From assembly GCA_903813345.2 (NCBI GenBank), contig CAIIXF020000012.1, positions 5,373,318-5,437,317 on the forward strand: DNA of 64,000 bases. The letters are read 5' to 3'. The notes below the pieces were generated by a model. That model was given only the letters and a program-made list of their open reading frames with translations, had not been told where the DNA came from and did not search any database. Both the position numbers and the translations under genes were made by a program. This DNA is from Owenia fusiformis. Its lineage: Eukaryota > Annelida > Polychaeta > Sabellida > Oweniidae. Shown here in pieces: positions 1-12,000 of this stretch. Positions within the stretch are counted from its first letter, which is position 1. Each line of letters begins with the position of its first letter.

Positions 1-76
1 ATATCTGCCCCTGGGTCATTGTGCCCTCACTCATAGTATATGTAGACAAACGCAGAGACTTGTGGTACACCATGGA
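1..76 (-). CDS. SUR-like gene exon 6, cut by window edge
   Basis: The acceptor TTTGCAG at 77 is followed by SMVYHKSLRLSTYTMSEG then TMTQGQI, matching the SUR stretch with LSTSNLSMGEMTAGQI. The exon continues beyond position 1. Confidence 0.85.
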
Positions 77-3000
77 CTGCAAAAAGGCCAATAAACAAAA
101 CTAAATGTGAAGCTCAGGAAAGCATATTAAACTAGAAAAAATCTAGAAATAGTAACCCAACAGGGGTTCATTTTTGGTCGATCGTACCTTATGATTCTAA
201 GAAAACCATTTTCTAGTTTTTGAGGAATAATGAGGACCAAATTGAAAGTTACGAAAGTTCCAAAATTGGATATCACTCTCTTTGAACAATTCATAATGGA
301 AATATACAGAATAGCTGAAATGTCTCCTACCTCTTTTTTAAATAACACTTCTCCTCAGAAATTGGCACCATTTTGAAATTCAACTAATGTACAGCAAAAT
401 ATTTGCTTACATTTGTCCTATGTTGGGTAAATATTTTGTATTGCACAAGTGTTTTTTTACACATGAAGCAGATATTGAACCGTTTACCTTTCATAAGTAA
501 CCCTGTATACTACTCCACACAAACTCTCACCTGAATAGCAGCCCTGCATCTTATCCCTTGTCTAATGGAAAGATAGAAGTGATTCTGCCAGAAGGTTGCC
601 ATGCAACTATAGGCCACTAGCAACACAACAGCAAGTACAAATCCATTAGAAAAGAACTCCATTGTAGTAATGGCAAAATCAACCTGTAATAAGTATGAAA
701 TATTTATAGAAAACAATAAAACAGATAATAAAAAAGTAGAGATAGTGTAATAAAAAAGTAGTGTGATGGCAAAATAATGTTTCATTTCAGAAATAATGAC
801 AAAATTATATTTGCTTATTTCAACATTATTCTAGTAGAGAAAACTTGTTAAGTGAAACACCTCAATGTAATTTACTGAAAGGTAAATGAATCTCATAAGT
901 AGAATATATCCCAAGTGGAGAATGTTTTAAATGTACCAAATGTGTTCCACTTACTCAGCCAATCTGGGTACTGTTTTGGCTATGGTACCGTATGGTACTA
1001 TAGACTCAAACAGTACCGAGAACTGTATGACACTGAACAGTACCGTACAGTACCATTGTACAGTATCGTGATTTCATAGTACAGATTGGGGGTTTACACA
1101 AGTTCTTCTGTATTGTATAAGATTAATATATTCTATAATAGAAAGGCAATAGACATACTTCAGTTATTGTCATATTTTCTGGTCGAGATCGGACTTCCTC
1201 CACATATTTCACAATTCCCTCTACAGCCATAGGGCCGATGAGTTGGCAGGCATCCGCCAGCACCTAGTAGAAATACAAAGTAATTTTTACTCAAAAATAT
1301 CACTGACAGATCCAATGATTTGTCATTTTCTGTTTCAATATAACCACTGTTAATTTTACAAATGCTATATTCTATGATAAACATGGATTTTACAAACCGT
1401 ATGGGGTGTCTTTTTTCATGTCATTGTGAACGCATAGATGTCTAAAAGTTTGGAATAAAGTGAATTAAATTGAAAAAAGAGGGTTTCAGATCTATTTAGG
1501 AAGATAGTCAAATACTATGGGCTTCATTACAAAAAAAGACCAAACATTTTTTCACAGGAGTGAATTTTAAAGGGTGTCCCCTTAATTTGTGCACTTCCTA
1601 GTTAAAGATGAGAAATATGAACAATGTGGAAATGTTCAGACAAATAAGAATCACTACATTATTTTTGATGGTTTTACAGGACTGGACTTGGAATCTTCAT
1701 ACAGACACTTGAAATCTTCAGACAGACTGCCCCACAGGCAAACAATATTATCCTTTTGTAAAACTAAAACATAATATTCAGGTTTCTGAACTGTGAACCT
1801 TTAAGCAGTCGGATGACTAATGACTTCAATCAACTTGATCATAAATAATTCAAAGATGATTCAAACTCTTAAATGTATCAGCCTGCTTGCATAATTGAGC
1901 TTCAAATTACTGAATATTACATGAAGTTCATGACCACTATTCTGATTCATAGGAGTCCTTTATTCAAAGGCCCTGTGTAGAGTTTGAAAATATAGTTTAA
2001 GCATTCAAATATTACTTTTCATGACTTGCTACAACATTTGAGCTAAAGGAATTTAAGATTAATATGAGATCTTTATAGTAAAATAGAAAATGCGAGAATA
2101 TAAAGTCCCCTTAAACATATCATAGGCCAAAATATCTTGAAGAAACAAACACATTTTAAGTAAATAATAAAGGGTCTGTAGAATACCTTAAAAAGTCCTC
2201 CTAGATATATCATAGGCCAAAATGTCTTGAAGAAACAAACTCATTTTAAGTAAATAATAAAGGGTCTGTAGAATACCTTGAAAAGTCCCCCTAGACATAT
2301 CATAGGCCAAAATGTCTTGAAGTAACATATCCAAAGTGATGGTTGCTTCCCCTTCTTGGCAGCTTTTTCTTTCTCTGCATCAAATATCTGTTTAAACTTA
2401 ATGAAGTTTTTTTCAGCCCACTCTGTCTGTAAGTAAATGTCACAATATATGTTATAATATATACAGGGTGGCATAAAATCCAGTAAATGCCTACACATCA
2501 GGGTGGGACAAAATAAAATAAAAATTAACAATATATGTCATCTACAGGTCGAGACAAGGGTTAGCAATATGCCAAATTAATATTCCTTGCAAAATATAAA
2601 TTCTATTTCCTTTTTGTCTCACCCTGTATATGTCATAATATATAAAGAGTTGGGCAAAAGTTAACAATACATGTACTCCTTATATTATGTAGAGGGTGAG
2701 ACAAAATGGAAATGGAAGTCACAATATGTTATATTATATACAGTATAGGGTGGGAAAGAATTATGTACAAAATATACCTCTAATCATTCACCTCTATAAT
2801 TTAATTTAAATTTGAAAGGCCATTACATGGGAATGTGTACAGAGGGTGTTATTAGCACAAGGTCCTTTGTTATGAGTTTAGTTGATAAAAAATAATAGCA
2901 TACAAAATGTCTCCTACATCATAATGTGAAATGTGTTTTTTTGTTTTTTTTTATTTATCAAAATCAATGTAACATATTTACAGCTCACCTGCACATTACA

Positions 3001-6000
3001 TGCAGATACATTTTCACATATGTTTGTATGTTACTGTATATTTTCCATGTTTCTAGTATCATGAGATTCCGTATATTTCACAAAGGTGGGTGATACTGGA
3101 CAGACTTGAAGGGGATAAATACACCTGTAGGTTTCCCATTGATAATATTTTTTTTTTTAAATCATACCATTTTGCAAGATTCATACTGTACGACAAACAG
3201 GCAAAATGTTGGTTGCTTTTATATTACTGGCGGCATTTACTTATGCTACAGCTCAACCGGGTCCTGGGGAGGCATGTAACCCAACAACCAATCAGTGCAG
3301 AGCCGACTCTGACTGTCATCCTACAGAGAATATTTGTTATGCTGATCCAGCACAAGTTACAAGGCCCTCCGTATGGCTAGGTAAGACAAGTGTTAATATA
3401 AGGGGACTGTATAAAATTTAACCTTTTCAAGTTTCAGACTTTAAGCCCTACACTCTTTGAGTATCAGACAATCTTTGATCTAGCCTTATTTGATCAGATA
3501 ACATTTAGGTCAATATATAACTATCCAGCTGCTCCAGTAGAATTGCTGTTATTGGCTTAGTTAGTACCTTGCATCTGCCTCTAATTAATCAGACTCAACA
3601 ACACATACATGTTCATATGTCGAAACACTATAAGCCAACATTTCATGGTCCTTTATTAGTCCAGTCACATTAATGGAGTCACAGTTGGTCAAATATACAG
3701 TAAGTCAACATCATGCATGTTCCATTGATAGCTCAGTCACATGATTTAAACTTTATCTTCAGGCACGCCACCTTCATGTGATGCAAGATCTCCACAACGC
3801 TGTGCCTTTTCTGATTTCTTATTTGACGTGAGTCATCCACGTGGAGATAGAGGGAGCCAGTGGTGCACCTCAGGCTCAAAAGCGCGCTGTCAGTCTCGTG
3901 TAGCCCCTGCGCTAAATCCTCCAACGCCAGCCAACTCGATTCAGGTTTTCTCATACAACATTTTTGAACGTGACTTTGGTATCACTCATGATGGCCAACG
4001 AGAGAGAACATGCCGAATCCCGCAGAATCTGGTGCGTGTTCTGCCCGACACTGATGCTGTTATTTGGCAGGAAGCATTTATGGGAGGCTGTTGGCAAGAT
4101 GAGGCAAATCTCCGCCACCTCATGACGCAACATGGATTCCCATATCACACCTCAACGATCGATGATCCAAATGATACATTTGAAAATGGAGGTGTCTTTA
4201 TTTCATCCCGTTGGCCAATCACAGCGCAGGCTCAAATTATCTTCCAAAACAGACTTGATTTTACCGCTGATGATTTTGCGGCGAAGGGAGTAGGCTATGC
4301 CAAAATCGAGAAAACCTCTGGCGGGGTCACGAAACCATACCATATTTTCGGCACCCATATGCAAGCAGGGGGCGGTGCTGAAGGGGATCAAGTGCGCATT
4401 GACCAAGCAGGAGAGATGCGCCAGTTTGCTGTAAGTCGCAACATACCTGCCACAGAGGCAGTTATCTATGGTGGTGATTTTAACACTGCATATCAAGATG
4501 AAGGTGACCGATACGCAGAATTCATGAATGCCCTGAATGCACCACAGACAATCGAACGCATAGGGAGCCTCATGTTCACATCAGACCCCAACACGAATGA
4601 TGTCCAGCGTAAGAAAAGTCCAAATTCAAGACCAAAATGGATCGACTATGTCACCCATAGCTTGGCTCATCTCCAACCAACATCGGCCACAATGGAGGTA
4701 ACACCGACACCCCATCAGCAGCAGTTCTCTGTATGCTGGTGTGAGCTGTGTATTCCACTGGAGGAGTATGTCTTCCCAGATGACCCACTGTGTACCCAGC
4801 TTATAGACAATGGAGGACTAGAGGGGGAGGTGGCACTGTTTAACCATCTCTCAGATCATCATCCAGTCACAGGAAGATTCACTTTCCCAGCATAAATCCA
4901 TCAAACAATTACTAAAAAATATTTTATCCTTGGGTCATTTGATCATTTACTTTTTTGATGGAAAAGAATAAAGATATCAGTCACCTAAAATGTACTATTC
5001 AACAGTATATATATTCATAGTAATAGGCATTAAAAGTTGGTATTCTTCAAATATACCCAAGCATCTAGTCAAGTGTCTTTAAGTGCCCAATATTGTAGAT
5101 TACCTCCAAATGGAATATAATAGAACTGTCATATGAATCCCTGAACATATTAGCAGATGGACTGAGAAACGGACAGACAGACAGACATTACAGTCCCTGT
5201 ACTTACAAGACTTGCCCTAATAGACATCAATTTTGTGCCCTCCCTCAACATTTACAAATGAAATGCCTTAAAAGAGTAAGGCCTGATTACCATCTATTAG
5301 AATATACTTGAATTGTCATATGAACAGGTGGACTGAGAAACGGACGGACATACATTACAGACCCTGTACTTAAAAGACTTGCCCTAATAGACATCAATTT
5401 TGTGCCCTCCCTCAACATTTACAAATGAAATGCCTTAAAAGAGTAAGGCCTGATTACCATCTATTAGAATATACTTGAATTGTCATATGAACAGGTGGAC
5501 TGAGAAACGGACGGACAGACATTACAGACCCTGTACTTAAAAGACTTGCCCTAATAGACATCAATTTTGTGCCCTCCCTCAACATTTACAAATGAAATGC
5601 CTTAAAAGAGTAAGGCCTGATTACCATCTATTAGAATATACTTGAATTGTCATATGAACAGGTGGACTGAGAAACGGACGGACAGACATTACAGACCCTG
5701 TACTTAAAAGACTTGCCCTAATAGACATCAATTTTGTGCCCTCCCTCAACATTTACAAATGAAATGCCTTAAAAGAGTAAGGCCAGTGATAACCATCTAT
5801 TAGAATATACTTGAATTGTCATATGAACAGGTGGACTGAGAAACGGACGGACAGACATTACAGACCCTGTACTTACTTGCCCTAATAGACATCAATTTTG
5901 TGCCCTTCCTCAACATTTACAAATGAAATGCCTTAAAAGAGTAAGGCCTGATTACCATCTATTAGAAACTGAGAAACGGACATCATTTGTTGCTGCTGCA

Positions 6001-9000
6001 TCACTGTCTTCATTTGTTGTCTTCTATCATTCTCTTGATTTGATTACTGTCTTGATTTACGGACAAACAGACATAACAGTCCCTGTATTTAAATTAAATA
6101 TGCATGTGACTCAATGCTAGTTGCCATTAATTTTGTGACATCCCTCAACAATTACATTCATGAAGTGCCTTTAAACCAAAATATATTAACCTTAACATTA
6201 GAATATAATAGATACTACAGGATCAAATGAATCACAGGGCCTGAGAGAATCAATAGCATCCATAATCTAAAAGCCAATATTATTATACTCTGCAGACATC
6301 AGGTACAATATAAGGGCTGATATTTATTAATATATATAACTTTTATTGACATATAGTATCATAACATGATTACATTAGTCAGAACTATGGTAGACTACAT
6401 ATCTAAACAATAGAATTGATATGTTACAACACTATGAGGTGGTTGTATTATTACTACCTTACTGGGCATGTTATTTGGGTATTAGTACTTGTTTAGAAGG
6501 CATTTATTTTACTATATTGACCTGAGCAATACGTGACATCATATTTACGGGCCAATAATGGATTAACGCCCGGCAATGTTCCCTGGGAAATGAGATATCG
6601 TTTAACGGTTTAAGGTTCTTTTGAATAACCTGACAAATTCTGTGAAAAAATTCCAGACTTCATTTCAATGATGCATTACCACATACCACATGTTATAAAT
6701 ATCTATTTGAAATTGATTAGCGTACCAACAGCTGAATATGTGGGTCTAGACAATGAACGCTTGATAATAACGCTTAATAACTAATAGAGTTATTAATTAA
6801 GACCTCCTCATGTAGAATAACAAATCCAACATGGTTTTAATTATGCAAATAGTGATCAAAGATTAGCTATTGATTTACTTTAGTGTTTGATTTATATTTA
6901 GGTTGCTAGGCAACAGTTAGTCAGGTTTTGAACATAACATCTTATGAAACAAGGGTCTCAAAATAATTCTCTCACCTTTTCCGGGAAGGTTGCCTTTGTC
7001 ATTTAACCCATTGTATCAACAGATAATTCTCAGAGACACAAACAGAGAATTCTCAGAGACACAAACAGAGAATTAGTTGTCAACTTATTAGTAGAATATC
7101 TTAATTTGTTGAATATCAATGATGTCACTTGATTGACCAACACAAATTTTAATGATGTCACTTGATTGGCCCACACAAATTTCAATGATGTCACTTTATT
7201 AATCAGGTTATACAAATTAGAAAGAGAAAAGGTCCACACAACTGTTGCCTAGCCGCCAAGAAGAATATTGGGCTCTCTTTATGATAATTTATGGGCTGCT
7301 TAAATACTGACGAGGAATTTACCTCAACAGACGTGATAATATTAATAGAATATTTCACTACATGTCTTCACCAAAAATTATGTTCAGTGGAAAATTGTGA
7401 TATCAACACAGTGAATATTTTCCCTTATAATAATATATCATTACCTTTGGTAGTTTTCCTAGATCCTTTAGCTCGAGCGTGTTTTTGTATCCGTAACGTA
7501 GAAGTGGGTTCAACCACCACCAGATGGCTCTACTTAGCAAATTGACATGTGGTTGGATATACCCAGTCTCTTCAAGTTCATCAGGGGGCGCCACTGGCAC
7601 TGGATTACTTAGAAATGCGTATCTCTGAAATAAAAAGAGTTGTGAAATATCTTAGTTCACAATCTGAGAATAGTTACATTTATCTGACTATTTTAGAAAT
7701 TAAATTTATACTCTCATCTTACAAAAGGTCTAAACTTACAAAGGGTCATACCCCCTTCCATTATGCATTAAATCAAGCACCGAAGCTACATTATCTCACA
7801 CTTAACAAAACATCAATTAAATCCCCCTCCACCACCCAACAAAATTAGTTTCAAGAAAAAGTAGCTCACTGATATTTGACTTCATAGCTTAGGAGTAGAT
7901 ACATATATACTAAAGTTATCAAATAATTAACTTAAGAGAAATGTTAACTTATTCTTTTTAAGAAAAGTGTTCTGTCAGTGAGATACACTGACACACAGAG
8001 GGGCACTTAAAGTCCCCTTCTAAAGTTTGAAAATATTTTTTTATCATTCATTTACTATTTGTCAGGACTTAAAAAGTGATTTTAGAGATTTTTGAAAAAA
8101 AAGTTGTGAGCATTTCATTTCTCAAATATTCTAATTTCTTAATCATCAAATATTTCTTAATGCATTTCAAAAAAGATTATCTTTTTAACACCAATGCAAA
8201 GATTGAACAAAGGACACACTATTTCAATAATGAAATGCCATATTTAATGGGCCACTTCAATGTTTAAGCATATCAAAAATATTTTGAAACATTAGTGATG
8301 TCACTAAGGTAACAAAAACTTTTTGAAATTTTTTTTTCGATTTCAATCTTTTCTAAATATGCTAGACTTTGATAAAAAACAATGTTGATTGTCTAACCAG
8401 ATTAAAAGGAAGAATAAATTATGTTTTAGATATCATTGTACCATTGGTTTCCATGAGAACTAAAATTTTGAAATGCATTTTTCTCAGAACCATTTTTACG
8501 CACTGATAAGTTCATTTCTCGCTTATTTATGAACCGATTTTCTTAATTTGTTGGCAAAAAACATGGGAGGATGAATGCTATGCATTGGTATGAATTGTGG
8601 CTAATTAGAAGATATGGGTGACCTCTAAAAGTTGGTTTTAAATAAATTCACAAATTTTGGAACAAAAAGTCTATCAAATACCACTTTTTGAAATTTAAAA
8701 AAAAGTTTCACATATCACACTTTGATAACATTGGGTAAGACTACAAAATAAGCCAAAGTGGTTTAAACTTTATATGGGGCCTTTAAACACACTAGAGGTG
8801 GGGTGTTCTGCATATGGGTGGTGTTACATCAGTTTAAACAGATGAAGGTATATTTAAATCCTCATGTATGCCCATTATATCCAAAATGTGGGATAAGTAA
8901 ATATTTCATTTTGCCCATAATAAATATTGTTTCACAAACTATTAGCAGAATACTATTGCAACTCAAATCCCTTAATATACATAGTGCAAGGCAAAGGTAA

Positions 9001-12000
9001 AATATTCAAATTTAAACTAGAAGCCCCATGCAATCGGTGAAGCTTGTTTTAATCATATATTAACGAAACTGTGTCTGTGATTCTGAGCCTTATTGTACCC
9101 AAAATGTATAATAGCATGTAACCTGCATTCTTCAATGCTTGAAACATTGTTCACCATTAAGCAGTATGACACATGTTACCAAATTAATTTATAACCACAT
9201 GCACAATCATAAAGGAAACATCACTTTCTAAATGAGCAATTCCTTTAAAATACAGATAATAAGTTTTATGCCAAAGTATGGGATGGTGTAAGGTTATATC
9301 ATTATCAAATTGAAAATTGTTTAGGGTTAACGTGTTGGATTCAGCTATTATAAGCCATAAGCCACAACCCTTTCCCAGTCCAGATTATTTTCTTATTTTC
9401 GTTGGAGACGTAACTGTTCTTTATTATTTGCATATAAATAGATGTACAAAAAGTCAAAAAATTCTCTTTCAAAACAACAGAACAGATTTTGAGGGAAATG
9501 TAAAATTCATGTAGATCACCATCCACCATCAATTTGAGATATAGAACATGAAATACTTTACATATTGTTAACTTCCTATAGCCTTTAAGCTAACTTAAGA
9601 CAAATTGTAATCCAATATTTACATGTTAGTTTAGGATTTAAAATATAATCCACGAAGGGGAATATTACTAATATAAATGAATTTGTGATTTGACCAAATA
9701 ACTAGAAAAGTAGTATTAGGTAAAGTTAGTTTTCAGAACTTTCCTGGAAGATACAGCCCTGTTTTTCAGAGATTGAAAAGTCTGAGCAAGATCATAAGTT
9801 CATTTATCATCTCTAAAGTCTCTGAGAGTAGAAGTAGTTCTGAAGCATTTTCACAAAATAAGTTGAAAACAAGAAATTGAAAAATGTCGCCTCAACACCA
9901 TGTCAAACTATTTCTTATTCAGGATTAATTCATCCTTAATACCAGAATGTGTAAATGTTCAAGTAAAAATATTACAAATATTCCATTATCTTTTTTCTAA
10001 CATAGGACTGAATCCTATGATGAGGGCTGATATAAACTAGAAAACAGCAACTCCACAGAGTAGCAAATCCCACTAAACAAAAAATGTGTTGATAAATAGC
10101 GGCCATCTTGAAAAATTTCAGCTCCCTTGTACCAACTAACCAAGGCATCAGCATATAAATTTTGAACCAATTCCATCAACTGCTATATTGGACGATTTTT
10201 AATTTGGCACATTTTTTGAATGGCCAAATCAAAACGGGAGCCAAATTAGGTACCTACAATATGTGGGAAATAATACTACATGTACTTCAGTGATCTCAAC
10301 AGGATTTTTTCACAAGTGGATGTAAAATTCTCATTTTCACAATTCAGACCAAAATTTGTCAAAATATGCCCATTTTTCATGATTTTTCTCATTTTCAAGT
10401 GGGTGCAAATGGATTTTCAGGTAGGCGCAAGCCTAATTTCAAAATCTCAGTTGGGTGCTGCGCCCATTTGCTTTAATGCTGGGAAGATCACTGTACTTAA
10501 AGGAATATTCCTTGCCAGACCCTTTCTCTCTTGATATGGTAGCTATAATCATATATATAGTTTCCATATTTAGCAAAACATGGGAAAATGTTTTAATATG
10601 GTCAATATTGATCATTTAAAAATCTAGTGCTTATTTCCAGTGAGCTGCCATCTTTAAAGATTTCTTGCAGGAAGTGATGTCATCATCTCTCAACTTCTAT
10701 AACCTTGCCCATAACAGAATAGGAAAGTAGCACAAAATCACTTCTAGACAAGTTATCATTACTTTCTGAGCAAAAATATTTTCAGGGCTTGTCAACTTAG
10801 AATAAAAGAAGAGATTTTCAGAAGGATTAAATAAGATACAAAGTTGAAAAAGAATATTAAGCTGGTTTTGTAATTCTTAATAGCTCCTCACCTAATGCTA
10901 TATGCAAAGTTGAGAGTCGATGACATCACTTCCTGTGTGAAATTTTAAAAGAAGGCAGCTTACTGGAATTGAGCATCACATTTCTAAGTGATCAAATTTG
11001 ACCATATCAAAACATTTTTGCGTGTTTTGCTAAACATGGCAAGCATATATATGGTTATAGCTACCATATGAGGAGAGAGATGGTTTGGCAAGGAATATTC
11101 CTTTAAGTATCCCATGCCACTTCATTTTTTCATGGTTTCCCTTATGAAATGTCTGAAGTAACGTTGTTTTTTTTTGAAAGCCTTAATAAGCTATGCCTTA
11201 AATATGAAAACATACCAAATGAACTTACATGCAGTAATGTTTAGTGTTGGTTACATTACGTTCACACATGCCTACAACATGTACAAAGCATTAATAAAAG
11301 AAAAATTAAAGATAAAGAATACATAAATCACAAACAACAAAACAGATGTTACAATATTTACTATTTTCTACCTAGCAATGAAATAACAGACTTCTAAACA
11401 TGCAGAACTAAAAATTGATCATTTTTGTTTTTAAAAGCTTTGTGTTAAAATGCTAGTTATAATATATTGTTAGTAAGGCTAAGACAAATAGTAAATTCTC
11501 ATGCGGAATATTCATCAAAATAAACCCCATCAGTGCTATATTTGAGAATTTTGTGACAGTAAACTAGACAGAGTACAAGGAGATGTATAAATCAAACCCA
11601 AACTTAAAGGCCTTTTTGTGAGTTAGTGACTTGATGTTAGGCCATTCAAAGTTAATGATTAGGTTTAACATCCTGACAAAGGGGCAAATCTTTGCAGGGT
11701 GGGAGGTGAAAAAAACTTATTAAAATAAAATAAAAAATAAAAATCAGATTTATGGAAATCAAAATTCTAGTTGTTAAATCTGAAAATGCCTGAATCATAA
11801 AAGGGAGGGGACATTAAACATATTAAACTTTGAATGGCCTAAACAAAATCATGTCCATGACAAAATGAATAATATATTTGCATGTTATGTTTAAAAGCAA
11901 TGATTACTGCCACAATAGTTGAACATTTAACATGAGGAGAAAATTGTCCAATTCAATTGTGCATGGCGTGCACTTAATGATCACAACATTCAAACTAGCA

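Noticed and set aside
4203-4496. Minus-strand frame opposite the sphingomyelinase-like exon
   Set aside because: It is the antisense shadow of a strongly supported coding exon.
5070-6250. Regularly spaced repeats reminiscent of a CRISPR array
   Set aside because: Units are contiguous 167-bp tandem copies without unique spacers, in an animal genome.
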